A stretch of DNA of 7,038 bases, taken from DASWVC01 sp036401335. GTDB lineage: Bacteria > Verrucomicrobiota > Verrucomicrobiia > Chthoniobacterales > JAFAMB01. The stretch covers positions 1 to 7,038 of the forward strand of contig DASWVC010000388.1 of NCBI GenBank assembly GCA_036401335.1, read 5' to 3'. The notes under the pieces are model-generated. The model worked only from the letters and a program-made list of their open reading frames with translations. It was not told the DNA's origin and did no database searches. A program made the translations under genes and the position numbers. Positions 1 to 6,058 of the stretch are shown here, one piece after another (the first letter of the stretch is position 1; each line of letters begins with the position of its first letter).

Positions 1-622
1 ACGCGCTCTTGATGGCCAGCAGTCCCACCGGCCCACAGCCCCAGACCGCCACAATGTCGCCTCCATGAATGTTGCAATTCTCCGCGGCCATGTAGCCGGT
101 CGGCAGGATGTCCGTCAAGAACAGCACCTGTTCGTCCGTCAACCCTTCCGGCACTTTCATGGGACCGACGTCCGCAAAAGGCACCCGTGCATATTCCGCC
201 TGCCCTCCCGCATACCCACCAAACAGGTGAGAATAGCCGAACAGCCCAGCTGGTGAATAGCCCAAGAGCTTTTCCACCATCGCGGCGTTGTGGTTCGGGT
301 TTGAGTTATCGCAGAGCGACCAAAGGTCGTGCTGGCAGAAAAAGCAGTTCCCGCATGCGATGGTAAAAGGAATCACCACCCGGTCGCCCACCTGCAGGTT
401 CTTGACCGATGGACCGAGCTCAACGACCTCGCCCATGAATTCATGACCGAGAATATCGCCGGGCAACATCGAAGGAATGTAACCGTCGTACAGATGAAGG
501 TCAGACCCGCAGATCGCGGTGGAAGTAATTTTAATGATCGCGTCCCGCGGATTAAGGATTTTTGGGTCCGGAACCGTTTCCACGCCCACCTTCTGAACGC
601 CCTGCCAACAAAGTGCTTTCAT
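1..622 (-). CDS. Zinc-dependent alcohol dehydrogenase, formaldehyde-dehydrogenase-like (partial, 3' end missing)
   Basis: This is the N-terminal 207 residues of a medium-chain zinc alcohol dehydrogenase; the gene continues past the left edge. The start MKALCWQG is typical of the family. Visible motifs are the catalytic zinc site (C38 in ICGSDLH, then H60-E61 in GHEFMGE), the structural zinc ligands C90, C93, C96 and C104, and the beginning of the NAD(P)-binding fold with GCGPVG at 195-200. The long segment between the structural zinc lobe and the Rossmann fold (about residues 105-150, containing GLFGYSHLFGGYAGGQAEY) resembles the subgroup related to glutathione-dependent formaldehyde dehydrogenase. 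Members oxidise alcohols or aldehyde adducts in the cytosol with a nicotinamide cofactor; the substrate here cannot be told. The gene starts 32 bp after the SRPBCC gene on the same strand, so the two are probably co-transcribed. The Shine-Dalgarno sequence is weak. Family assignment is firm; specificity is inferred. Confidence 0.93.
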   Translation of the reverse strand, partial: MKALCWQGVQKVGVETVPDPKILNPRDAIIKITSTAICGSDLHLYDGYIPSMLPGDILGHEFMGEVVELGPSVKNLQVGDRVVIPFTIACGNCFFCQHDLWSLCDNSNPNHNAAMVEKLLGYSPAGLFGYSHLFGGYAGGQAEYARVPFADVGPMKVPEGLTDEQVLFLTDILPTGYMAAENCNIHGGDIVAVWGCGPVGLLAIKSA

Positions 623-654
623 GTTTTTACCAGACTGTAATGACGGTCTGCGGC

Positions 655-1248
655 CTACTTTTCCCGGCCGCTCGGCTGGCCGTCGGTCGTGGCCACCTCA
701 CCTGTTTCCAACAACATTTTCAGCTGCCGCAAGCTGAACGCGAGCCAACCTTTTTCGATCAACTTTTCCAGCGGCGACGGCAACGCACTTAACGATCCGG
801 CAGTCAGCTTGCCCGTCACGGTAATTCCCCGTGAGCCCGGCACGAACTGCAATTCCACCCGCCCAAGCGGCTCGGTCGACGAGAGTTTTTTGAAGGTGTA
901 GGCCACCCGGTCCGGGAGAAGGGTTTCAATCTGCCCGTGCACGTCTTCTGAAACGCCGTGCGGCCCTGCAAATCGCACCACAAAACTGCCGTCGCTCTCG
1001 CCCCGGTAATCTTGCGCCCGGGCCAGAAAGTGGGGGAGGTTATTGGGGTCGCCGGCAAACCGAACAACTTCGTCCAGGGAAGCATGGTTGATCAGGACGG
1101 CTTTGGTGACCTCGTGCTCGGCCGCGTCCTTAGCATCCTCGTGACGGCGACGGAAATAGAAGGTAAGCGCAAGTGCGCCTCCTACCAGGATCAAGGCACC
1201 CAAGGAGGTGCCGGCAGGCTTTGATTCTCGAGACTGATGAAAGATCAT
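655..1248 (-). CDS. Membrane-anchored SRPBCC (polyketide cyclase/dehydrase-like) protein
   Basis: From the ATG at 1248 the product is 197 residues. Residues about 12-32 form one hydrophobic segment ending in FYFRRRH, a single transmembrane anchor that should leave the C-terminal domain in the cytoplasm. Residues about 45-180 look like a START/SRPBCC ligand-binding fold: an opening strand (EVTKAVLINH), a short helix (LDEVVRFAGDPNNLPHF), a series of beta-strands with VELQFVPGSRGITVTGKL, and a long C-terminal helix (PLEKLIEKGWLAFSLRQLKMLLETGE). This matches the predicted membrane proteins with a cyclase domain often grouped as COG5637. The ligand is unknown. The frame stays open to an ATG at 1350 (231 residues), but the extra 34 residues are low-complexity and lie over three DNA palindromes, so the internal start, just before the membrane anchor, is preferred. 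Neither start has a good ribosome binding site. The gene is likely in an operon with the dehydrogenase downstream. Confidence 0.85.
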   Translation of the reverse strand: MIFHQSRESKPAGTSLGALILVGGALALTFYFRRRHEDAKDAAEHEVTKAVLINHASLDEVVRFAGDPNNLPHFLARAQDYRGESDGSFVVRFAGPHGVSEDVHGQIETLLPDRVAYTFKKLSSTEPLGRVELQFVPGSRGITVTGKLTAGSLSALPSPLEKLIEKGWLAFSLRQLKMLLETGEVATTDGQPSGREK

Positions 1249-1273
1249 ACGGCCCAGGTGTTCGCGACAGACG

Positions 1274-1288
1274 CCCGTCCTGGACGGG
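1274..1288. repeat. 15 bp perfect palindrome
   Basis: CCCGTCC and GGACGGG are separated by a single T. A one-base centre is poor for an RNA hairpin but fits a dimeric protein-binding site. It lies 26 bp upstream of the preferred SRPBCC start. No regulator is identified. Confidence 0.5.
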
Positions 1289-1310
1289 AAGTTTGGAAAC
1301 TGAGGGCCCG

Positions 1311-1327
1311 GCGTCGCGCCGCGACGC
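1311..1327. repeat. Inverted repeat, 7 bp arms with 3-base loop
   Basis: GCGTCGC and GCGACGC flank GCC. In the SRPBCC transcript this would be a stable GC hairpin in the 5' leader if translation begins at 1248. No T-tract follows on either strand, so it is not a standard terminator. Confidence 0.45.
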
Positions 1328-1358
1328 TGCCAAACCGGAGGCGCCGTCATGCCCCATC

Positions 1359-1380
1359 GGCGGCGAAGGGACTCGCCGCC
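1359..1380. repeat. Inverted repeat, 8 bp arms with 6-base loop
   Basis: GGCGGCGA and TCGCCGCC flank a six-base loop. It lies 8 bp upstream of the alternative SRPBCC ATG at 1350, where it would hinder ribosome access, which is a further reason to prefer the start at 1248. It could instead be a leader hairpin or an operator. Confidence 0.5.
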
Positions 1381-1449
1381 CTACCGGAGAGGGTCCGGCA
1401 GGTCCGGCGCATACGGCCGCCCGGTGGACCCGCCGCGAACCAGCAGCAC

Positions 1450-1479
1450 CGGACTGGCCGGTTTCGTCGGGTCAGTCCG
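1450..1479. repeat. Inverted repeat, 7 bp arms with 16 bp spacer, next to a start codon
   Basis: CGGACTG at 1450-1456 is mirrored by CAGTCCG at 1473-1479, ending 9 bp before the ATG of the small gene at 1489. The arm centres are about 23 bp apart, roughly two helical turns, which would suit a dimeric regulator on one DNA face. This is a suggestion from geometry only. Confidence 0.35.
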
Positions 1480-1488
1480 AACCATTTT

Positions 1489-1695
1489 ATGGGCTCAATT
1501 GATCGCGTAATTAAAGACGTCGGCACCTCCATTCGCGAAGCCGTGTCAATGGACGCTCCGTCCTACCCCGCAGAGAACCCTCCGAAGAAGGAGGAAAAGG
1601 AGCAAATGACCGAGCCGGCCGACGAGTTCCGGGATTTGGAGTCAAACAAAGCGAAAACCACGAGCCCGGAGCCGGACACAGGACCCCGTACGTGA
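1489..1695 (+). CDS. Small charged hypothetical protein (68 residues)
   Basis: I do not recognise this family. From the ATG at 1489 the product is 68 residues. The first 20 (MGSIDRVIKDVGTSIREAVS) could form a short amphipathic helix; the remainder is rich in Lys, Glu, Pro and Asp with no cysteine, and is probably disordered. There is no signal peptide or membrane segment. The frame is open further upstream to 1237, but that part is Arg/Pro-rich and looks non-coding. The start at 1489 has little Shine-Dalgarno sequence, whereas the in-frame ATG at 1606 is preceded by strong purine-rich sites and would give only 29 residues (MTEPADEF...). The gene lies 57 bp before the next small gene, in the same direction, and diverges from the SRPBCC/dehydrogenase pair. 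Existence and start are both uncertain. Confidence 0.5.
   Translation: MGSIDRVIKDVGTSIREAVSMDAPSYPAENPPKKEEKEQMTEPADEFRDLESNKAKTTSPEPDTGPRT
1590..1608 (+). promoter_or_regulatory. Strong internal ribosome binding site and ATG within the 68-residue frame
   Basis: GGAGG (1590-1594) and AAGGAG (1597-1602) precede the in-frame ATG at 1606 by 11 and 3 bases. They are the best Shine-Dalgarno matches in this part of the window. They also encode a Lys/Glu stretch, so the match may be coincidental. Confidence 0.35.
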
Positions 1696-1741
1696 GACGT
1701 CCAGAAACTTTGCTTCGTTTGATCGCCCCCTGACTGCTAAT

Positions 1742-1745
1742 GGAG
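1742..1745 (+). promoter_or_regulatory. Ribosome binding site of the DSFPASDPP small gene
   Basis: GGAG sits 7 bases before the ATG at 1753, a normal spacing. It supports translation of a gene short enough for automatic annotation to miss. Confidence 0.6.
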
Positions 1746-1752
1746 TTTTGCC

Positions 1753-1920
1753 ATGCAAGATGATCCGGAAATCGTGGCCGGCACGGAGCCGCCAGGTGCT
1801 GACAAACCTTCGGTTGAGGAGAAAGTAGACGATACTTTGGACGACAGCTTTCCGGCGAGCGATCCACCAGCTTGGCCGTCGCGTTCCCGCGAAGAATCGG
1901 ACCCTGACGTCACGCCCTGA
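1753..1920 (+). CDS. Small acidic protein with DSFPASDPP motif (55 residues)
   Basis: The product is 55 residues, very acidic and proline-rich. Its core is KVDDTLDDSFPASDPPAW at about residues 24-41. Short proteins with a D-x-SFPASDPP-(A/S)-W core occur in many soil and plant-associated bacteria, and I recognise the motif from such hypothetical proteins; no biochemical function is known to me. There is no signal peptide, membrane segment or cysteine, so it is probably cytosolic and largely disordered around the motif. A GGAG at 7-base spacing supports the start. It follows the 68-residue gene by 57 bp and may share its transcript. A weak CGCCC/GGGCG hairpin (1913-1930) overlaps its end but lacks a T-tract. 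Coding status is well supported by motif conservation; the role is unknown, with a stress link only inferred from neighbours. Confidence 0.8.
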   Translation: MQDDPEIVAGTEPPGADKPSVEEKVDDTLDDSFPASDPPAWPSRSREESDPDVTP

Positions 1921-1965
1921 AAAGCGGGCGCTTGCGTAGAGTGGGTAGGCTGCTTCTTGCCGGCC

Positions 1966-2775
1966 ATGGTTCGGAGTTCGTCGCTGGGGATACGTTGGAC
2001 AATCGGCGACGTCAGTGATGAGGGATGGGAGGCACTGAGGTACAGCCTGTTGGGTGCCTGGCGCCTCTTTGGAGTAACGGCGCAGTATTCCGTTTGCGTC
2101 AACAGCATTTCAACGGCCGCACTGCCATCCTCCATCGCACTGCTTCCTTTCCCGGTGACGTGGCATCACGTCACCCGGATGAATGCGAAATTCCTGCCCC
2201 ATTGCGATGAGTCGTTGAGCGAAGGAACCTCTTGGAAATTCAGCCCGGTGCGCTTGTTCCCCGATTGCCACGAACTGGCGTTGGACAACGATTGCATCCT
2301 GTGGCGCATGCCTGCGGCCATCACAAACTGGTTGAAAAGGACAGATCGTTTCTTGCTCGCTGCGGACGTCGTCCCGGCGAACGGCGCCTTTTCAGACTTG
2401 GTCGGAGCGCATGCCCTTAATTCCGGCATCCGTGGCTACCCGCCAGGATTCGACTACGAATCCGCACTTCTGCATACGCTTGAGCGCACCCGGCGTCAGC
2501 TCCGGTCCGAACTGGACGAACAAGGCTTGCAGGTGCATGTCACGCGTTCCGCCGGACCCTGCGAGGTTGTGCCCGTCGAGGACGTCACCATTTGTTCCCC
2601 GTTTCCTCCGCATGTGCCGGAACTGGGCCGGTGCGGCGCACATTTTGTGGGATTGAATGCCCGGAAACTGCCTTGGAATTTCAATGGCCGACCCGCCGCA
2701 GACTGCCGCCGGGAACATTGGCGGGAGCATCGGGCGCTGGTGGCCCGGCTCGTTGGGGACGTCCCTTCACCGTAG
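1966..2775 (+). CDS. Hypothetical protein, possible GT-A glycosyltransferase-like fold
   Basis: With the ATG at 1966 the product is 269 residues; a TTG at 1957 would add three. Neither start has a good ribosome binding site. The N-terminus (IRWTIGDVSDEGWEALRYSL, about 8-27) reads like a first beta-strand and helix of a nucleotide-sugar-binding fold. LDNDCILW at 106-113 has a D107-N-D109 arrangement resembling the DxD metal site of GT-A transferases. Further conserved-looking blocks are LNSGIRGYPPGFDYE (about 151-165), VEDVTICSPFPPH (204-216) and CGAHFVGLNARKLPW (223-237). There is no signal peptide or membrane helix. Uncharacterised bacterial proteins with this block order exist, to my recollection, but none with a known substrate. 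It stands alone: no sugar-biosynthesis genes adjoin it. The coding call is firm; the enzymatic reading is inference. Confidence 0.75.
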   Translation: MVRSSSLGIRWTIGDVSDEGWEALRYSLLGAWRLFGVTAQYSVCVNSISTAALPSSIALLPFPVTWHHVTRMNAKFLPHCDESLSEGTSWKFSPVRLFPDCHELALDNDCILWRMPAAITNWLKRTDRFLLAADVVPANGAFSDLVGAHALNSGIRGYPPGFDYESALLHTLERTRRQLRSELDEQGLQVHVTRSAGPCEVVPVEDVTICSPFPPHVPELGRCGAHFVGLNARKLPWNFNGRPAADCRREHWREHRALVARLVGDVPSP

Positions 2776-2795
2776 GCCCGGGCAGGTGGTCCCCG

Positions 2796-2916
2796 GCAAA
2801 TGCCACAAGCCGAAAAGTCAAAGAATGCCACAAAGGGCCAATGTAGAGAAGCATCCCTGATTCCAGCTTCAGAAACAAGCTTGGCATCTTTCGGTTCTTC
2901 GGCTTTTGGCATTTGC
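2796..2916. repeat. 121 bp imperfect palindromic element with TGCCA/TGGCA units
   Basis: The arms are 2796-2830 and 2882-2916. Without gaps they match at 28 of 35 positions, and the outermost 19 bases match at 18 (GCAAATGCCA pairs exactly with TGGCATTTGC). The 51-base centre includes a smaller hairpin, AGCTT/AAGCT (2865-2881). The left arm also carries a direct repeat, AATGCCACAA at 2799 and 2824, 25 bp apart. The element is visibly more A/T-rich than the genes around it and fills most of the gap between the stop at 2775 and the start at 2981. It has no coding capacity of note. It could be a REP/MITE-like dispersed element or a large transcript hairpin; copy number cannot be judged from one window. 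Confidence 0.75.
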
Positions 2917-2980
2917 TTCGCCCCATTGCGCCGACACCTTCTACCATCGTAACCGTCAGCACCGGGAACGAGGCCCGATT

Positions 2981-5908
2981 ATGACAGGAAAGACCCTTCG
3001 GTTTCAGAACGTTATCCGTGTGGCGGCATCCTCCGCCGCCTGCCTTGCCGTCTGTTCCCTTTCAGGCCTCGAAGCGCAATCGATCGCCATTGCCCCTCCG
3101 ACGGACCGCGGCGACCTGACGCCTGCCGGCCAGAAGTTGACGCCCACGGCCGCTCCGGGGTCAGCCTACCAGCTTTTCGATCCCCGACTGGTCGGCGCTG
3201 CCGGTTTCCATCCTTCCGGCGGTGCCGCTGCCGTCCTGAGCCCTGACCAGAAAACGTTGGCCGTGGTCACGGCCGGTTACAATGACGTGAATGACGCTGC
3301 GGGCAAGCTCGTAGCCGGTTATTCCATGGAGTACGTCTTCCTCTATGACGTCAGCAGCGGCGAGGCGGTGCAGAAGCAGGTGCTGCAACTTAACAACGGC
3401 TCGGTCGGCGCGGCGTTCAGCCCGTCCGGCACAAGCCTCTACATCGGCGGCGGGGCGGATGACAACGTTCACACCTACACGTTAAACACGGACGGCACTT
3501 GGTCGGAAGCGGGAACCCCGATCCGCCTTGGCCACACCCGCACAAACTCGATGCTGCCCACCGACGTGCCGCCGGTCACGGCCGGGCTAGCGGTAACGCC
3601 GGACGGATCGAAAGTCGTGGTGGCCAATTTGTACAACGATTCGGTCACCATTCTTGATCCGATAGCGCGCACGGTCATCGCAGAACTGGACCTGCGCCCC
3701 GGCAAGAATGATCCGGCGCAACGCGGTAAACCGGGCGGCGAATACCCCTACGGCATCGCCGTCAAAGGCAACGAAACGGCCTACGTTTCAAGCTTGCGGG
3801 ATCGTGAGATCGTGGTGGTCAGCCTGGGCGCGAACGCCGCCGTGACCTCCCGGATCAAGGTGAGAGGAACGCCCAACCAGATGGTCCTGAACCCGGACCA
3901 AACCCGCCTGTATGCGGCTGCCGACATCCAGGACGTGGTGAATGTCGTGGACACATCCACGAACACCTTGATCGGAAGCATCCCGACGTTCGGTCCGCGC
4001 TCCGTGATAAAAGAATCCATCCGTCCATACAAGGGTAACAGCGCAAACGCGGTTGCGATGCCGCAGGACGGACAGACCCTTTACGTGACGAACGCCGGAT
4101 CGAACTCGCTGGCCGTGATCAAGCTGGGGTCAAATGGGTTGGGGCGCGTCGCCGGCATGGTGCCAACGCCGTTCTGGCCGACGGCCATCGCGGTGAGCCG
4201 GGACGGCAGGAACTTGTATGTGGCGAACTGGAAAAGCCCGTCTGGTCCGAACCCGCAGGGAAAATCCTGGCCCGCAAACCAGTACGTCCTCAAGCTGCAG
4301 GCCGCCGGTCTGCTTAGCTTGCCGGTGCCGGATCCGGCTTCGTTGGATTCGTTAACCAGGACCGTCGCAGCCAACAACGGTTGGCAAACCGGCACGAACA
4401 CAGCCGACGCCAGGTTGATGCGGCAACTGCGTTCACGCATCAAACACGTGATCTACATCGTGAAAGAGAACCGGACATACGATCAGATCCTGGGCGACCT
4501 GGAAACAGGCAATGGAGACCCTTCCCAGACGCAGTTCGGCCGGGTTGTCACCCCGAATTTTCACCGGCTCGCCTCGGATTTCGTTGACCTCGATAACTTC
4601 TACACGCCCGGCGATGTGAGCGGAGACGGCTGGCCCTGGAGCACCGCGGCGCGGGAAACGGATTATGGCGTAAAGAGCATTGCAAACAGCTATGCGGAAG
4701 CGCCGGACGGCAACGCGCTTCCCGGTTCAAACAGCCGCGGCTATGCGTATGAGACGGAAGGCACAAACCGCGACGTCAACGTCGCCCACCCGACCGTGGC
4801 CGAACGGCTGGCGACGGCGCCTTACCAAAACCCTGACCCCGACCTTTTGCCCGGTTCCGCCGATGTGACCGCTCCGGACGGTCCGGAGGGGGAGGAAGGC
4901 AAGGGTTATTTGTGGGACGCGGCTACGGCGAAGGGCCTGACCATCCGGGACTATGGATTCTTCTGTGATCTTACCCATTACAGCAGCGCTGCGGGACCTT
5001 ACCGGATTCCCCTGGAACGGGAGCCGGCGGCCAAACGGTTGCAGGTGGCATTCCCGACCAAAGCGGCGCTCCTGGCGAACTTTGACCGGTATTTCCGGAG
5101 CTTTGACACGGCTTACCCGGACTTCTGGCGGGAACACGAATGGGAGCGGGAATTCACCCGGTTTACCCGAGACGGAAAATTGCCCCAACTAAGCTTCGTC
5201 CGGTTCATGGAAGACCACATGGGAAATTTCGGGACCGCCATCGACGGCGTGAACACCCCGGAAACCCAGCAGGCAGACAACGATTACGCCGTGGCGCGCC
5301 TAATTGATTGCGTGAATCACAGCCGCTACAAGGCCAACACCTTGATCCTCGTGTGCGAAGACGATGCTCAGGACGGAGCCGATCACGTGGACGCGCACCG
5401 GTCCACGGCTTACCTCGTGGGTCCGTACGTCAAACATCGCGCGCTGATTTCGGACCGGTTCAGCACCGTCAACCTGATCCGAACCATCGAAGACGTCCTC
5501 GGGCTTCGGCACTTGAACCTCTACACCGCGTCCGCGCGGCCAATGGCTTCCTGTTTTGACCTGAACCAAAAAGAGTGGACGTTCCGCGCCACGCCTTCGG
5601 TCTACCTGGTCAACCGCACGCAGCTTCCCGTTCCGCGGGACGGTTCTGTTACGCAGAGAGAGGGCATCCCGGCCCACGACGCTCCGTACTGGGCGGAGCG
5701 GACCAAAGCATTCGATTTTTCGGAAGCGGACAACCTGAAAGATCCGGATAACTTCAACCGGATCGTCTGGGAGGGGCTCAAGGGCAGCGTTCCCTACCCG
5801 ACAGGACGCTCCGGGGTTGACCTGCGTCAGAACCGTCGGCGACGGTTGGAACAGGCAGGAATTGTGGAACCTTCTAAAAGCCCAGCGGTAACCGCGGGCA
5901 CCCGTTGA
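2981..5908 (+). CDS. Exported YncE-type beta-propeller / alkaline-phosphatase-superfamily phosphoesterase fusion
   Basis: The product is 975 residues from the ATG at 2981, which has GAGG about 7 bases upstream; an open frame to 2906 adds residues that would hide the signal peptide. Residues 1-32 form a Sec-type signal peptide with probable cleavage after LEA, so the protein is periplasmic or secreted. Residues about 45-470 form a YVTN/YncE-like propeller: seven strand-turn motifs of the SPDG..LYVAN type centre near 89, 149, 208, 264, 306, 363 and 408, suggesting seven blades. Residues about 485-890 are a phosphoesterase domain (PF04185 type): KHVIYIVKENRTYDQ with E496-N497, GDVSGDGWPWST near 545-556, FMEDHMGNFG with D745-H746, and CEDDAQDGADHVDAHR with D794, D795, H802 and H806, likely metal ligands. 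S547 is a candidate nucleophile, unproven. It matches the known bifunctional YncE/alkaline phosphatase family architecture. The substrate is unknown; a phosphate ester is likely. It stands as a single gene flanked by long gaps. Confidence 0.95.
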   Translation: MTGKTLRFQNVIRVAASSAACLAVCSLSGLEAQSIAIAPPTDRGDLTPAGQKLTPTAAPGSAYQLFDPRLVGAAGFHPSGGAAAVLSPDQKTLAVVTAGYNDVNDAAGKLVAGYSMEYVFLYDVSSGEAVQKQVLQLNNGSVGAAFSPSGTSLYIGGGADDNVHTYTLNTDGTWSEAGTPIRLGHTRTNSMLPTDVPPVTAGLAVTPDGSKVVVANLYNDSVTILDPIARTVIAELDLRPGKNDPAQRGKPGGEYPYGIAVKGNETAYVSSLRDREIVVVSLGANAAVTSRIKVRGTPNQMVLNPDQTRLYAAADIQDVVNVVDTSTNTLIGSIPTFGPRSVIKESIRPYKGNSANAVAMPQDGQTLYVTNAGSNSLAVIKLGSNGLGRVAGMVPTPFWPTAIAVSRDGRNLYVANWKSPSGPNPQGKSWPANQYVLKLQAAGLLSLPVPDPASLDSLTRTVAANNGWQTGTNTADARLMRQLRSRIKHVIYIVKENRTYDQILGDLETGNGDPSQTQFGRVVTPNFHRLASDFVDLDNFYTPGDVSGDGWPWSTAARETDYGVKSIANSYAEAPDGNALPGSNSRGYAYETEGTNRDVNVAHPTVAERLATAPYQNPDPDLLPGSADVTAPDGPEGEEGKGYLWDAATAKGLTIRDYGFFCDLTHYSSAAGPYRIPLEREPAAKRLQVAFPTKAALLANFDRYFRSFDTAYPDFWREHEWEREFTRFTRDGKLPQLSFVRFMEDHMGNFGTAIDGVNTPETQQADNDYAVARLIDCVNHSRYKANTLILVCEDDAQDGADHVDAHRSTAYLVGPYVKHRALISDRFSTVNLIRTIEDVLGLRHLNLYTASARPMASCFDLNQKEWTFRATPSVYLVNRTQLPVPRDGSVTQREGIPAHDAPYWAERTKAFDFSEADNLKDPDNFNRIVWEGLKGSVPYPTGRSGVDLRQNRRRRLEQAGIVEPSKSPAVTAGTR

Positions 5909-6019
5909 TCGGTCCCTTCCCGGAACGGTGCTCGGACGCCCCGGCGTTCCCGCCGCAGCTGCCTTGGCGTTGACCGGACAATTCGGCTTATTCTGCCTTC
6001 AGGCCGGGTTGATCGGTCC
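5904..6019. repeat. 12 bp direct repeat pair flanking the intergenic region
   Basis: Identical GTTGATCGGTCC copies lie at 5904-5915 and 6008-6019, 104 bp apart start to start. They could be scars of a duplication, paired binding sites or chance. No mobile element lies between them. Confidence 0.3.
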
Positions 6020-6058
6020 GGAGGGTTCCCGTGATGCGATCTCTCAGGAAACACTGCC
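5909..6058 (+). other. Intergenic region before the permease gene
   Basis: These 150 bp hold no gene. GGAACG (5922-5927) and CGTTCC (5945-5950) can pair around a 17-base loop, but no T-tract follows, so a terminator is not supported. GTTGATCGGTCC occurs twice (5904-5915 and 6008-6019), the first copy overlapping the stop codon of the phosphoesterase gene. AGGA at 6046-6049 is the likely ribosome binding site of the permease, 9 bases before its GTG. Confidence 0.5.

Larger units (their letters stand above)
1249..1488. promoter_or_regulatory. Divergent intergenic control region between SRPBCC and small-protein genes
   Basis: This GC-rich stretch separates the leftward SRPBCC/dehydrogenase pair from the rightward small genes, so it should hold both promoters. 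No convincing -35/-10 pair was found on either strand. It contains four perfect short inverted repeats (1274-1288, 1311-1327, 1359-1380 and 1450-1479) and a tandem 9 bp near-repeat (GGTCCGGCA then GGTCCGGCG, 1392-1409). Open frames cross it on both strands but their translations are arginine/proline-rich and unlike real protein. The regulatory role is inferred from gene orientation and palindrome density. Confidence 0.5.

Noticed and set aside
1237..1488. Open frame extending the 68-residue small gene upstream by 84 codons
   Set aside because: The translation is Arg/Pro-rich and low-complexity, crosses the divergent control region and overlaps the SRPBCC start; typical of a chance open frame in GC-rich DNA.
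1913..1930. CGCCC/GGGCG hairpin as terminator after the DSFPASDPP gene
   Set aside because: Only a 5 bp stem and no following T-tract.
2778..2796. CCGGG/CCCGG hairpin as terminator after the transferase-like gene
   Set aside because: Short stem, no T-tract, and it abuts the much larger palindrome.
2906..2980. Upstream in-frame start for the propeller/phosphoesterase protein
   Set aside because: It would put 25 polar residues before an otherwise standard signal peptide and begins inside the palindromic element; the ATG at 2981 has a better ribosome binding site.
3041..3055. Possible lipobox in the signal peptide (cysteines at residues 21 and 25)
   Set aside because: The residues before the cysteines (SAAC and LAVC) do not fit the usual L-(A/S)-(G/A)-C pattern; signal peptidase I cleavage after LEA is more plausible.
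4727..5188. Long antisense open frame (153 codons) inside the phosphoesterase domain
   Set aside because: It lies opposite a strongly supported coding region with intact catalytic motifs and shows no recognisable domain; a shadow of GC-rich codon use. The same applies to the other antisense frames over this gene, the transferase-like gene and the permease.
5970..5994. TTGACC ... TATTCT as a promoter for the permease
   Set aside because: The spacer is only 13 bp, too short for a standard sigma-70 promoter.
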